From Burkholderiaceae bacterium (GTDB lineage Bacteria > Pseudomonadota > Gammaproteobacteria > Burkholderiales > Burkholderiaceae_C): a DNA stretch of 64,000 nucleotides. The notes under the pieces are model-generated. The model saw only the letters and a list, made by a program, of their open reading frames with translations, did no database searches and was not told the origin of the DNA. Both the position numbers and the translations under genes were made by a program. The DNA is taken from the NCBI GenBank assembly GCA_017992055.1, contig JAGOPK010000006.1, positions 169,249-233,248 on the forward strand, given 5' to 3'. Positions within the stretch are counted from its first letter, which is position 1. Each line of letters starts with the position of its first letter. Positions 11,701-26,700 of the stretch are shown here, in pieces.

Positions 11701-14700
11701 TGCCTCGGCGCGCACCAAGCTCGGTGGCGGCGGCGCGGTCAGCGTGCAGGTGGCGCTGGCCAGCGCCTCCAACACCGCGGCCACCCAGGCCTGGGTGGCG
11801 GCCGGCACGCAGATCCTGGACGCCGGCAGCGTGGCCGTGCGGGCCGATTCCAAGGACACCGGCTATGCCACGTCCAACGTGGCCAGCGGCGGCGCGATCA
11901 GCGGCCGCGGCACGCGGGCCAGCACCACGGTCACGCCCAGCACCCAGGCCTGGATCGGCCAGAACGTGCGCCTGGACACCCGCGGCGCGCTCAGCGTCGA
12001 TGCCATCGCCCAGACCGCCGAAGGCGATGCCAGCGCCACCGCGGTGGGCGGCGGCCTGATCTCGGTGGGCGCGGCGGTGTCGGACATCGACATCCGGCCC
12101 ACGGTGCAGGCCTGGATCGGCGGCGGCAGCACGCGCGTGGATGCCGGCGGCGACGTGTCGGTGAATGCCGAGCTGCGCCAGCAGCAGGGCGGCGTGCAGC
12201 TCACCGACAACCTGGCGCACAACAGCGTCAACACCGGCAGCGACAGCTTCGTCTTCAACAGCCATGGCCTGGCCACCGGCGACGTGGTGACCTACAGCGC
12301 CAACGGCCAGGCGGCCATAGGCACGGCCACCTCGATCAGCCCGGCAGCCGGCACCCTGGTGTCCGACCGCGACTACGGCGTGATCGCCATCGACGCCAAT
12401 ACGCTGGCGCTGGGTGCGGCCAGCAATGGCACGGCGGTGGATGCGGGCAGCCCCTTCCCGCTGGGCGCCGGCGTCTCGGGCGTGGACACCGACCGCGACC
12501 TGATCGTCTTCGGCGGCCCGCACAACTTCAACACCGGCGACCGCATCGTCTATGCCGGCGGCGGCGCGGCCGGCAACATCGTGGCGCCGGGCTCGTACTA
12601 CGTGCGCGTCATCGACGACCGCAGCATCAAGCTGGCCAGCACGCTGAGCGCGCCGGTGGCCTTCAGCGCCACCCAGTCGGGCCTGATCAGCAGCGGCAAC
12701 CGCCTGCACCTGACCGGCTTTGCCGATGGCGACCTGGTGACCTACCGTGCACCGGCCAGCGCCGGCTTCAGCAGCGATGCGGTGGACCAGTCCGGGCCCA
12801 ATGGCGACGGCGAATTCAGCCCCAGCGACAACAACCAGATCTACATCAAGAACCGCATCGACACCAACGGCGACGGCGCGCCCGACACCGATGTGGGCCA
12901 TGGCCTGGCCGATGGCCAGATCGTCACCTACCGCAGCAACGGCGCGGCCATCGGCGGCCTGGTCGACGGCGCCAGCTACAAGGTGCAGCGCATCGACGAC
13001 TACCGCGTCAAGCTCAGCGGCACGGTGCAGACCACGGTGGCCGGCCTGGTGTTCGACCGCGTGGCCAATGCCAACGACACGCTGACACGCAGCGATGCCG
13101 GCGGCAGCTGGCTGACCGACGGCTTTGTGGTCGGCCAGAAGATCAGCATCAGCGGCACCGGCAGCAACAACGGCGAGCGCACCATCGCCAGCGTCAGCGC
13201 CACCGTGCTGGGCTTTGCCGGCGACGTGCTGACCGACGAGACCAGCGGCGCCACGCTGCGCAGCGCCGACATCCTGCTCGACCCCAGCAGCTCGCCGGAC
13301 AGCGTGCGCCACCTGCTGGTGCCGGCCACGCTGGGAGGGCTGCAGAACGGCATGAACTACACCGTGGTCAACAGCGCCGGCGGCAGCTTCCAGCTGCGCG
13401 GGCCCGACGGTGTGATCGTGCCCAGCATCAGCGTCGGCCAGGCCCTGGGCCAGCACCAGCTGGGCAAGGAGGGCGTGGCCCTGAGCGCCAGCGGCGGCAC
13501 CCAGGCCGACCACCAGCTGCGCCTGGACCTGACCGGCACCAGCGCCGGTGCGGTGAACCTGCTGCTGGGCCCGGGCGGCGTGTCGCTGCGCCAGGTCAGC
13601 CCGCCCATCGGCGACGGCCAGTCCTCGTCGTCGGCACGCGGCTCGGGCGGCGCCTTTGCCGACGTGCAGGTGCCCGAGGCCAATGCCGACTTCTTTGCCG
13701 ACGTGCAGGCCTCCATCGATGCCGACCGCGTGCGCAGCGGCGGCGATGTCAGCATCACCACGCTGTCGGCCGGCTCGGTCTCGGCCTTCGGCAACAGCCG
13801 CTCGGGCGGCTTCGTGCAGGTGGGCGTGACCAATGCCAACCTCGACTACGACAGCCGCAGCAATGCCTTCGTCGGCCATGCCGCGCCCGGCGTGGTGCGC
13901 GGCCTCAGCGACGAGGGCGCCGCTCCTCAAATCAATGCCAGCGGCGTGACCATCGAGGCCGCCGGCGACTTCAAGCTCGGCGCCATCACCGACATCCGCG
14001 CCAGCAGCACCGCCTCGGGCAAGGGCGGCGGCTTCATCTCGGTGTCCGAGGCCACGGCCACCAACGACATCGTGGCCCGCACCAATGCCGTGTTCGGCAG
14101 CGGCGCCACGGTGGATGCGCGCACGGTGGACGCCAGCGCGCTGGCCCGCAACATCCTGCCCGTCGCCCGTTCCGAGGCCACGGCCGGCGGCTTTGCCGGC
14201 GGCGCCACGGCGCGTGCCGACAACGACATCACCAGCAGCACCCTGGTGCTGCTGGAGGGCACGGCCGCCGGCCTGACCGCCATCACCGGCCGCCAGGGCA
14301 TGGACATGGAGGCGCGCCATGCCAACGTCAACGCGGTGCGCGATCCCGACGGCCGCTGGTATGGCCTGTTCGGCGGTTCGTCCGAGCCGGGCGACAACTC
14401 CGGCACCGTGCGCAACCTGATCGACGGCGACGCCGGCGTGGTGGTGACCGTGGCGCCGCGCCCGGGCAGCGCCACCAGCAGCGCGGTGCCGGCCGGCCCG
14501 CTGAACACCGTGGCCGGCTTCAACAGCCTGGCCCTGCTGGGCCAGGCCAACAACGGCCATGTCAGCGACGGCATCGAGCAGGACCGCCGCGCCATCGCCT
14601 GGGACTCCGACGTGGTGGTCGGCGCCGGCCCGGCGCCCGAGCTGTATGTGCGCGCCGACGGCACCATCGATCGCGCGGTCAACATCACCGTCAACGGCCA

Positions 14701-17700
14701 GGACCATCCGGCGCCCGGCACCCCGGTGGGCGCGCAGATCGAGGTCGGCGACATCGCCAACAACCAGCTCGGCGAGGTGGTGTTCCAGGCGCTGAGCCAG
14801 ATCTCCGGCGGCCAGCAGATCGGTGACCACTACTGGGGCACCTTCACCTTTGCGGACGGATTCGACACCGTGCGCATCACCAACGAGTCCGACCGGCCGC
14901 TGCTGATCAACGGCATCGACCTGATCGATGCCCAGGGCCAGCCGCGTGTGCACCTGGACCGCGGCGGCCAGGCGGTGACGCTGAACTTCCGCCTTGACCA
15001 GACCTACGAGCCGGCGCTGATCGACATCCGCAACCTGGGCGCGGCCGACATCACGCTGCGCTACGGCAAGAAGATCAACAACCCGATCGGCGAGACGCGC
15101 ATCCTGAACACCGGCGGCAGCATCGTCGCCGAATCCGGCGCCGATTCGGCCGGCACCTACCTGATCACCACCGGCCAGCTGGGCAATGAGCACACGGCCA
15201 CGGTGCCGGCCGACTTCGAGGGCGAGAGCAACCGCCGCTACGAGGGCCTGATCCACTTCGCCACCGATGGCGCAGCGGCCGACAGCCTGACGCGCAGCGA
15301 TGGCGGCAGCTGGGTGGCCGAAGGCTTCGTGGTCGGCGACCTGGTGAAGATCGAGGTGGCCGGCCAGACGCCTTATGTGGTGCAGATCGCCGGCTTTGCC
15401 GGCAGCAACCAGCAGACCGCGGTGCTGAATACGCTGGAGTCGGTGCAGGCCGGCACGGTGGAGGCCCAGGTCAGCCGCTTCCATGGCGTCGAGGCCCGCG
15501 GCTCGGTGGGCTCGCTGTCCTCGCCGCTGCGGGTGGAGCTGATCAACGCGCCCGGCCAGGTCTCGCAGACCTGGGGCGAGGCCGGCGACGACCTGTACCT
15601 GGACCTGTCGGCCCGCTTCCGCGACCTGCTGGCCGAGCCGGCCGGCGGCGTGACGCCGCACATCGATACGCTCAGCGCCGGTGGCGACACCGTGGTGCGC
15701 CTGGGCCAGAGCGTCATCGAGGCCGGCCGCCAGGCGGCCAACGGCGTGCTGGTGACCGTGCAGGGCCGGCCGGCCTATCCGGAAAGTGGCACCTACTACC
15801 ACTTCTACGACGACGACCCGCGCGTCAACGGCCAGCCGCTGCGCGCGCTGTACCCGGCCGCCGCCGTGGCCACCGGAGCCGCCACCGCGGTGGACGCGAC
15901 CTGGAGCTTTGCGCTGGCCGAGGCCGGCGAGCACCTGAGCATCCGCGCCATCGACAGCGGCGACCCCGATGCCGACACCCGTGTGGTCAACATCCTGGGC
16001 GTCAGCAACATCCGGGCTGGCGGCGAGTTCGTCGACCTGCTGAGCAATGGCTTCATCGGCAGCGAGGCCGACCCCTGGCGCGAGCTGGTGGCGGTGGACG
16101 CTGCCGACGGCGACGACCTGCGTGTGGGCAGCATCCGCTCCACCACCGACAGCGTGTTCCTGCTGGCGCCGGCCGGCATCGTCGATGCCGACGCCTCCGA
16201 CAACGACGCCACGGCCCTGGCCGATGTCAGCGGCATTTCCATCACCCTCACCGCGCTGGCCGGCGCCGTGGGCGGCACGGCCGATTTCATCGAGACCGAC
16301 CTGGTCGACACCGTGCTGAGCGGCCTGCGCGCCGGTGACAAGAGCGGGGCGCTGACGGTCAGCGCCGCACGCTCGGTCTACATCGAGGAGATCGCCGGCG
16401 ACCTGCGTGTGAACAGCGTGCTGGCCGATCGCGGCGACGTGTCGCTGGCCGCCCGCGGCGGCAGCATCGTCGACCAGCGCAGCGGCCAGGCCGCCGATGG
16501 CGACGACCTGGCCAACATCACCGCCCGGCGTGTCGACCTGGCGGCCCATGGTGGCAGCGTGGGCCGGATCGACAACGACCTGGACGTGGACAGCGGCGTG
16601 CAGGCCGGCGCCTATGTGGCCGATGGCCGCGTCTATGTGCAGGGCGATGCCGGCGTCTACCTCAGCGAGACCGAGCGTGAGCTCAACCTGCTGGCCGCAC
16701 GCTCGCTGGCCGGCGACATCCGCCTGACCGTGCCCGACACGGCGCTGACGCCGCTGTTCCTGAACGGCGACCCGTCCCAGGTGCAGAGCACCGGCGAAGA
16801 CCTGTACCTGCTGGCCGGCGACGGCGGCGAGGGCGCGCAGATCGCCCAGGGCGATGCGCTGACGGTGGCCAGCGGCGAGGCCGTGGCCGCGCTGAGCGTG
16901 GTGCTATGGGTGGGCGACAACGTGGTCACCCAGTCGGTCAACCGCGTGCTGGCCGGCACCGGCATCCAGATCCGCGGCGACGAGCGCCGCCGGCCCGACG
17001 GCAGCGTGGACCCGGTCGATCCCGATGTCGGCTTCGGCAGCACCCTGCTGCTGCGCGGCAGCATCGGCAAGAGCGGCGCGCCGGCCGACCTGGCCCAGGC
17101 CAATCCGAATGCCAAGACCTTCACCCAGATCTTCGGCCACGACGACAGCGACAGCTTCCTGTTCCACGAGACCGACCTCGACGCCAATACCAGCGCCTAT
17201 GGCAGCGCCGCGGTCACCGCCGGCGCCCGCCTGCCCGCCGGCCACAGCGACGGCGAGGACCGCTTCACCGTCACCCGCCTGGGCTCGATGCACGTCGACC
17301 GCTTCGGCATCGGCGATACGCTGACGCTGGACGGCCAGGCCGACAGCGACAGCGTGGTGGTCTACACCACCGGCAGCCAGGGCGCCGAGCGCAACCATGT
17401 GATCAATGTGCTGGACACCGGCGCGCCCGACGACGGCGTGGACGAGCTGTCCATCCACGGCATCGACGGCAGCGCCGCCGCCGGCGCCACGGACGACATC
17501 TTCCTGCTGCGCCGCAGCACCGAGATCCCGTCCGAGCAGGCCATGGCGCCGGCCTTCGTGGCCCTGCTGCACGGCTCGCTGGACCAGGCGCGCACGGCCA
17601 GCGCCGATGCCGGCCAGCGCCCGCAGGCGGTGCAGCGCATCAACTACGACGCCGCGCTCAACGGCCGCCTGCAGGTGTTCGGCCTGGGCGGCAACGACTT

Positions 17701-20700
17701 CTTCGCGGTCGACGACAACGCCGCCATCACCAGCCTGGACGGCGGCAGCGGCGACGATGTCTTCCAGATCGGCCAGATCTACGGCAGCCAGCGCCAGCCG
17801 GGCAACCTGCCGGCCAGCGATGCCTTCGAGACCATCGCCACCACCCGCGGCTACGTCAGCCGCGGCGCCTCGGCGCCGCTGGTGGCCCAGGGCGGCAGCG
17901 GCAACGACAGCTTCAGCGTCTACAGCAACAAGGCCGAGCTGCGCCTGGAAGGTGATGCCGGCGATGACCTGTTCATCGTGCGCGCCTTTGCGCTGGCCCA
18001 GGTCGATGCCGCCGGCAACATCGTGCTCGGCGCCGACGGCGTGGCCCAGCCGCTGCTGACCAGCGATGTCTCCACCGCGGCGCAGATGAACGTGCGCCCC
18101 GGCGAGGGCAACGACACGGTGCAGTACAACATCAATGCGCCGGTGTCGGTGGACGGCGGCAGCGGCTTCGACAAGGTGGTGGTGCTGGGCACCGAGTTCG
18201 CCGACAACTTCGTCATCACCGAGGGCGGGGTGTTCGGCGCCGGCGTCAATGTGCGCTTCCAGAACATCGAGGTGCTGGAGGTCGACGGCCTGGAGTCCGA
18301 CGACGACTTCTATGTGCAGGGCACGCCGGTGGGCGTGATCACCCGCGTCATCGGCGGCCTGGGCAGCGACAGCATCAACGTCGGCGGCGACGTGGCCGAA
18401 CCCATCGTGATGCAGCAGCTGGAGGGCAGCTCCAGCAGCCTGGTGCACAGCGTCAGCGCGCCCGGCACGCTGTACGACGGCCTGGCGGTGGACGGCCTCG
18501 ATCCCACCGTGGCCCAGGCCAGCAGCGGCGCCGTGGTGATCCGCGAAAGCGGCGGCAGCACCGTGGTGCGCGAAGGCGCCAGCGGCGATGCCGCCAGCGT
18601 CGACGGCTACTTCGTGCGCCTGGCCACCCGGCCGGCCGAGGGCGTGGTGGTCTATGTCACGGTCTCGGCCGCGCGCTCCAACCGCGAGGAGCAGGGCGCC
18701 GGCGGCGACGGCCTGTGGCTGGCGCGGGTGCTGCCCTCCGGCTTCACGCGCCAGGTGGCCATCGACGGCCAGAGCGTCACCACGCCCGACCGTGCCCTGG
18801 TGCTGGCCTTCGACTCGGCCAACTGGGACCAGGAACAGGCGGTGCAGGTCTACGGTGTCGACGACGGCCTGGCCGAAGGCGAGCGCACGGTCAGCATCAA
18901 CCACAGCGTGCTGGCCATCGCCGAAGACCCGTCGCTGCACAGCGCGGCCAACGACCAGGCGGCGTCCATCGCCACCTTCGGCTTCGCCAAGGTGCGCAAT
19001 GTCGAGGTCACCGTGGTCGACGACGACGCGCCCGAGCTGATCTTCAGCCAGAGCGACGGCGGCAGCCTGGTGCTGGAAGGCAGCCTGGTGGCCGATGCCG
19101 ACGGCTTCACGCCCGGCATTGCCGACCGCGTGAACCTGCGCCTGGGCCAGGCCCTGGCCGCCGGCCAGACCGTCACCGTGACCCTGAGCTACGACGCGCA
19201 GCAGCTCACGCTGGCCGGTGCCGGCGTCACCCTGCTGGGTGCGGGCCAGGCGCAGCTGAGCTTCGATGCCGGCACTGCCGCCAGCGGCATCGACATCGAC
19301 GTGGTCGCGGTGGACGACGCCACGCGCGAGGACTTCAAGCGCAGCTTCGTGCAGGCCGCGGTCAGCGCCCACAGCGGTGCCTCGGCCTATGCCGGCCAGC
19401 GCGCCCAGCTGGCGGTCAGCGTCTACGACGACGACGCGCCGGGCGTGCTGGTGCTGCAAAGCGGCGGCAGCACCCAAGTGGTCAAGGACGACGCCTCGGC
19501 GCCAGGCGACCAGTCGGTCGCCGACAGCTACACCGTGCGCCTGGCCCAGGCGCCGACGGGCGCGGTCACGGTGGCCATTGCCACCGACGGCCAGGTGCTG
19601 GCCACGCCGGCCGCGCTGGTCTTCGATGCCGGCAACTGGTACCGGCCGCAGACGGTGACGGTCAGCGCCAATGCCGGCTTCGATCCGGCCAGCCTGCCCA
19701 TCGACCCGAGCACGCAGAAGGTGTGGGCGCCTCAGCAGCATCTGCTGACCAAGCTGGGCGGTCCGCTGTCGGTGGTGGGCGGCACGCTGGGCGAGCGCGC
19801 CCTGACCCCGGCCGTGCTGCTGCCGGCCGAGCTGAACGCGCCGCTGCTGCAGATCGGCGACCAGCCCGACGAGCGCGACCAGATCGATATGCTGAACATC
19901 TTTGACGACGGCAGCCTGGAGGACAAGGTCGGCGTGCTCAGCGCCACCGGGCTCAGCGGCTTCGGCCTGGCGCCGGACCTGCTGGTCGGCGCCAACAGCT
20001 TCGGCGAGCCGGCCAGCTTCCCCGGCGGCATCACCTGGGGCGACGCGGCCACCGGCCGCTCGGGCATCGAGGTGCTGAACCTGCTGATGGGCCAGGGCAA
20101 CGACCGCCTGAGCATCACCGGCACCCTGGTGCCGGCCGACGAGGGCCGCGATGCCAACCGCGGCCCGGCCCGCCACGGCACGCTGACCACGGTGCACGGC
20201 GGCGGCAACCTGGCGACCACGTCGGGCGGCAGCGCCATCAGCGGCGACACCATCACGGTCACCGGCGGCGGCGGCGCCAGCTCGCCGCTGGTGGTCTATG
20301 GCGACACCTCGCAGGACGGCCTGTGGTACAGCGGCATCGCCAACCAGAGCAGCCGCGGCGACAACCTGGTGCTGGGCGCCAAGCTGTTCGACCCGGCCGG
20401 CACGGCCGACGACCTGTTCCGCTTCCCGCGCGCCAATCCCTTCCTGCAGGCCGGCAACGACGTCATCGACGCCAGCGCGCTGTTCGGCGCGGCCGACGCC
20501 AACACCACGGTGCTGGGCATCGTGGCCTATGGCGGTGCCGGCGACGACACCCTGCTGGGCACCGGCGCGGGCGACCACCTGGCCGGTGGCTCGGGCAACG
20601 ACCGCATCGTCGCCCACGGCGGCCTGGACATGGTCTACGGCGACTCGGGCTTCAATGTCGACCCGATCACGCGCAGCCTGGTGGTGGTGACCACCGATGC

Positions 20701-23700
20701 CGGCATCGGCACGCTGGCCTTCGGCCCCGTGCGCGACGGCCTGGTGGCCGGCGCCGACAGCCTCGACGGCGGCAGCGGTGACGACGTGATCTTCGGCGAC
20801 CACGGCGTGGTGCAGCAGGACGTGCCGCGGGGCCGCATCCATCCCGATTGGGCCGCGGCCAGCGGCCGGCCGGCGGTGTTCGGCTATGCCACCGGCAATG
20901 CCGGCATCGGCCAGTTCAGCCAGCTGGCCAGCGACAAGCTGCTGACCACCGGCTACATCCAGGACCTGCGCACGGCCGAGCCCGGCAACGGCGGCAACGA
21001 CAGCATCCTGGGCGGCAGCGGCCGCGACCGCATCTTCGGCGGCAATGGCAGCGATGTGCTGGACGGCGGCAGCCAGTCCGATGTGGTGTTCGGCGACCAG
21101 GGCCATCTGAGCTACCTGGGCGCCGACTACTTCGGCAACGTGGAGACCGGCCTGGCCGGACTGGCCACGCTGGACCTGCTGGAAAGCGTGGACACCGCGG
21201 CGATTTACGGCGCGGGCGATGTCATCAGCGACGACGACAGCGACGACATCCTGGTCGGCGGCCAGGGTGGCGACCGCATCGACGCCGGCGCCGGCCAGAA
21301 CATCGTCTTCGGCGACCATGGCCGCATCCTGGGCCTGGACAGCGGCGCCAACCGCCCGGTGGATGCGCCGGCCGGCAGCGACGACGACTACCCGGTGCAG
21401 GTGCTGGGCTTGGTCACGTCCATCGACTGGGGCACGGTCAACGGCAGCGCCAACGAGTTTGGCAATGGCGACGACCAGATCCGCAGCGGCGTGGGCCGCG
21501 ACATCCTGCTGGGCGGCGGCGGCGACGACCTGATCGAGGCCCATGCCAGCCTGGGCGGCACGGCCGCGCTGGACGGCAGCAACATCGTCTTCGGCGACCA
21601 TGGCCTGATCGACTACCTGGCCTCGGAGCTGCTGCAGAACAGCGCGCTGAACCCGCAGCGCAGCGACGACATCGACCGCGTGTGGTCCATCGCCGCGGCC
21701 AGCCGCATCGGCGGCGCCGACCGCATCGTCACCGGCAACCACCACGACCTCGTCATCGGCGGCACCGGCGCCGATGCCGTCCAGGCCGGCGACGGCCACA
21801 ACATCGTCTTCGGCGACAACGGCCGCATCAGCACCGGCCTGGTGGACGAGGCGGCCACGCCGTTCTCGGTGCACCTGTTCACGGTGCAGAGCATCGAGTC
21901 CATCGGCTTCCTGGACGCCGACAACGGCGCCGACACCGTCACCACCGGCAGCGGCAACGACTTGGTGCTGGGCGGCGGGGCTGGCGACACGGTGCAGGCC
22001 GGCGCCGGCGCCGACCTGGTGTTCGGCGACCAGGGCCTGGCCGAGGGCGTGGCCGGTGCCTACCTGCCCGAGCAAAGCCTGCCGGCGCTGGCGCCCGAGC
22101 TGCTGCTGGCCGGCCAGCGCACGCTGGCCTTCACCGCGCTCAACACCACCACCAACACCGGCAGCGGCGACGACGAACTGCATGGCCAGGACGGCAGCGA
22201 CATCCTGCTGGGCCAGCAGGGCCGCGATCTGGTGTTTGCCGGCAACGACGACGACATCGTCATCGGCGGCAGCAATGTGGTGGGCGCGCTGGACGGCGAC
22301 GACCGCCTGGACGGCGGCAGCGGCCACGACGTGATCGCCGGCGACAACGCCGACATCTACTTCCGCCCCGACCACCTGGACCTGCGCTTTGCCACGCTGA
22401 CCGGCGCCACGCTGTACAGCGAGCTGGCCGGCGCCGACGAGGGCCGCTCGCAGACGCGCTCGGTCGATGCGCTGGGCCGTCCGCTGAATGCCGATCCCGA
22501 CGGCGTGCTGCCGGCCGAGGCCACGCCGCAGCGGCCCATGCACCGCGAGTACCGCATCCAGCTGCTGGACCACAGCGCGGCGCTGGAACAGCAGGCCGAC
22601 GATCCAGCCCTGCGCGTGTGGGGCGACGACCGCATCGCCGGCGGCGCCCAGGACGACGAGATCTTCGGCCAGCTGGGCGACGACGTGATCGAGGGCGACG
22701 CCTCGATCCTGGGCGCGCCGGTGGGCGCCAGCATCAGCGCCGGTGGTGCGCTGGTGGTGCTGGCCTCGGTGGAAAGCCTGGGCAGCGACGGCGACGACTA
22801 CATCGAGGGCGGCGGCGGCAACGACGTGGTCTTCGGCAACCTGGGCCAGGACGACCTCATCGGCGGCAGCTCCAGCCTGTATGGCCTGGCCACGCCGGGG
22901 CTGCGGCCCGATGGCGCCGACATCGTGTTCGGCGGCGCCGGCCTGCGCATCGATCGCAATCAGCTGGGCGCCGGCGGCGACTCGCGCCTGGGCCTGGTGG
23001 CCGAGCATGCCTTCGACGCCGACGTGATCACCGGCGACAACGCGGTCATCCTGCGGGTGCTGGGCACCGACGGCCGGCCGCTGCAGTTTGCCTACGACGC
23101 CACGGTGGACATCGGCAACGATCCGGCCAACCCGCAGCTGACCGAGCCGCGGGGTGCCGAGCGCATCGTCGTGCGCACGTTCGACCTGCTGGACTACACG
23201 CCGGGCAACGACGCGGCGGCCATCGGCGGCAACGACCTGGTCAAGGCCGAGGACGGCGACGACATCGTGCACGGCGGGCGCGGCAACGACGTGCTCTACG
23301 GCGACGGCTGGGACGACGACCTGTACGGCGGCACCGGCAGCGACCGGCTGTTTGGCGGCAGCGGCGAGGACGGCCTGCTCGGCGACGACGGCCGCATCTC
23401 CACCAGCCGCAATGGCGTGGCCGAGCCGTTGTACGGCATCACGGTCAGCACCGAGCGCCTGATCGAGCTGCCCGGGCCCTTCATCGGCGCGGTGGTCGAC
23501 CTGAACGGCTACCTGAAGAAGACCGTCAACCTGCTGGCCTGGGAGCAGCAGGGCGGCGACGACGTGATCTACGGCGGCCTGGGCGACGACTTCATCCACG
23601 GCGGCGACGGCAACGATGCGCTGTCGGGCGCCGAGGCCCTGGCGCCGTTCTACGACGACGTGCGCGCCGCCAGCGCGGCGCCGTTCCAGTACGACGCGGT

Positions 23701-26700
23701 GACGCGCAAGCTCGACTTCTACGACGCCGATGCGCCGCTGCTGAAGATCGACAACTTCCTGCTCAACTTCGAGGCCTTCGAGCGCGGCGTGCTGATCGAG
23801 GACGGCAAGGACTGGATCTTCGGCGACGGCGGCCACGATGCCCTGGTCGGCGGCACCGGCCACGACCGGTTGTTCGGCGGCCTGGGCGACGACTACCACC
23901 AGCTCGACGACAACCTCGACACCCACGGCGGCCTGAACGACGAGACCGACGACGCCACCGATGTGCAGAACACCGGCGGCAGCGGCGACTTCGCCTATGG
24001 CGGCGGCGGCCTGGACGTGCTGATCGCCAACACCGGCCACGACCGCATGTTCGACTGGACCGGCGAGTTCAACAGCTTCTTCGTGCCCTTTGCGCGCTTC
24101 GGCGCGCCCACGGTCAACCGCCTGCTGGCGCCGCACACGCTGCAGTTCATCGTCGACCTGGCCACCGCCGGCGGCGCCGACCGCTCGCTGGCCGAGCCGC
24201 ATGGCGAGATCGGCCTGGTGACCCAGCACGATCCGGAGTGGAACGAGCAGCATGGCGCGCCGCGCGACCCGCAGCCGGGCAACGGCCATGCCCGCCACGA
24301 CGATGCCGGCGGCAAGGAGGACGACCGCACGCTGGCACCGCTGCAGACCGAGCATGGCAGCACGCCCAGCGGCGGCGTGCCGGCCGCGCCCGACACCGCG
24401 GTGATCGAGGTGGAGAGCGCGCTGAATGCGCTGCAGCCGCTGGCGCCCACCTCGGCCGAGGATGCCGATGCGCCCAGCGGCCCGGCCCTGGCCGCCGGCT
24501 CGCCGCTGGTGCTGACCTACCTGGTACGCAACCTCAGCCCCGATGGCTCGGCCATCGGCGACGTGAGCCTGGTCGACGATGGTGGCAGCCCGGCGCTGCT
24601 GGGCGATGACATCGTGCCGGTCTACGTCAGCGGCGACGATGGCGACGGCCTGCTGGAAGTGGGCGAGACCTGGCTGTTCGCCGCGCCCCCGGGGGCGCTG
24701 GCCCAGCCCGGCCCGCAGCGCCACACGGTCACGGTGCAGGGCACGTCGGCCGCCGGCAATGCGGTGCAGGACAGCGATCTGCTGCACTACAACGGCAATG
24801 GCACGGCCCAGCCGGTGATCCGCATCGAGAAGGCGGTGAATGCCGCCGATCCGACCCAGCCCACCGCTGCCGAGGATGCCGACAGCGCGCCGGGCCGCAG
24901 CCTGGCCGTGGGCACGCCGCTGACCTGGACCTACCAGGTGTTCAACGACGGCGCCGAGGCCCTGCAGCTGCAGTCCATCGTCGACGATGCCGGCACGCCC
25001 GGCCTGGCCGGCGACGACTTCACGCCGGCGGCGGTCACGGTCAGCGTCGGTGGCCAGCTGTTCAACGTCGGCGACTTCGACCACGATGGCCTGATCGACA
25101 GCGGCGAGGCCTGGCTGTTCAGCTCGGCCGGCACGGTGGCGGATGGCTCCCTGGTGCTGGCCGGTGCCTATGCCAACCTGGCCACGGTGCGCGGCATCGG
25201 CGTGTCCAGCGGCCTGGCGGTGCAGGACAGCGACGCCGCCCACCATGTGGGCCTGGCCACGCCCCAGCCCATCGGCGTGCGGCTGGAGAAGGCGGTGAAT
25301 GCGGCCAACCCCGGCGCACCGACGGCCTACGAAGATGCCGACAGCCCCAGCGGGCCCATCCTGGCCGTGGGCAGCACCGTGGTCTGGACCTACCAGCTGT
25401 TCAACACCGGCACGCTGGCGTTTGCGGTCAGCTCGCTGCGCGACGATGCCGGCACCGCCAGCCTGGCCGGCGACGACTTCACGCCGGCGGCCGTGCTGGC
25501 CAGCGGCAGCAGCTTCAACATCGGCGACAGCGACCGCGACAACCTGGTCGATGCCGGCGAGGTCTGGCTGTACCGCGCCAGCGGCACGGTGACGGCGGGC
25601 CAGTACGGCAACACCGCCCTGGTGACGGTGCGCGACCCGGCCGGCACGGCCGTGGCCAGCAGCAGCGACATGGCCCACCACTACGGCAGCGCCGCCGGCC
25701 TGCAGGTGGTCAAGGCCATCAATGCCAGCCAGCCCGCGTCGCCCACCACGGCCCAGGACGCCAACAGCCCGGCCAGCCCGGTGGTGGTGAACGCCGGCAC
25801 GATGGTGACCTTCAGCTATGCGGTGAAGAACACCGGCAGCGACGCCTTGCGCGACGTGGTGCTGGTTGACGACAACGGCACCGTGGGCCAGGCCGGCGAC
25901 GACTTCCAGCCGGCGCCGGTGACGGTCACCGTGGGCGGCAGGGTCTACAACAGCGGCGACAACAACCGCAACGGCCTGCTCGACCGCAACGAGACCTGGC
26001 TGTACAGCGCCAGCCGCGCGGCCCCGGAAGGCGCCTACACCAACTACGCCAGCGTCAGCGCCACCAACACCCGCACGCTGGCCACGCTGCGCGACGACGA
26101 CCCGGCCAACCTGTTCGGCGCCGTGGCCCGGGTCGATCTGGAGAAGGCGATCAATGCCGCCGATCCGGCCAACCCGACGCCGGCCGAAGATGCCGACAGC
26201 GCCAGCCAGCCGCTGCTGCTGAATCTGGGCACGCCCATCACCTTCAGCTACCTGCTGCGCAACACCGGCAACGGCGCGCTGAGCGTGGGTGCGCTGCGCG
26301 ACGATGCCGGCACGCTGGGCACCAGCGCCGACGACTTCACGCCGGCGGCCGTGCTCAGCGGCGGCTTCAACATCGGCGACACCGACCGCGACAACCTGCT
26401 GGACGTGGGCGAGACCTGGCGCTACAGCTCGGCCGGCACCTCGGCCGCCTACGCCGTGGCGCAGAGCGGGCTGCACACCAACATCGCCACCGTCAGCGCC
26501 ACCGATGGCCGCACCGGCGCCACGGCCAGCGACAGCGACTCGGCCAGCTACCTCGGCCAGGCCGGTGCCATCCGCGTGGAGAAGGCGCTGAATGCCGAGC
26601 ATGCCAGCGCGCCCACGCGCTACGAAGACGCCGACCTGCCCACCGGCCCGGTGCTCAACGTGGGCGCATCCACGGTCTGGACCTACCAGGTCTTCAACCA

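Noticed and set aside
2684-16549. Open frame of over 4,600 codons on the minus strand opposite the giant gene
   Set aside because: It is rich in His, Ala, Gly, Arg and Gln with no domain or repeat logic. It exists because the plus-strand gene uses G/C third positions, which removes stop codons from one antisense frame. The plus-strand frame has clear RTX, LEPR-XLL and metzincin motifs.
20848-24609. 1,250-codon plus-strand frame in a second phase within the RTX region
   Set aside because: An Arg/Gly-rich frame-shifted reading of the RTX repeats; the codon phase of the giant gene gives the real GGxGxD motifs.
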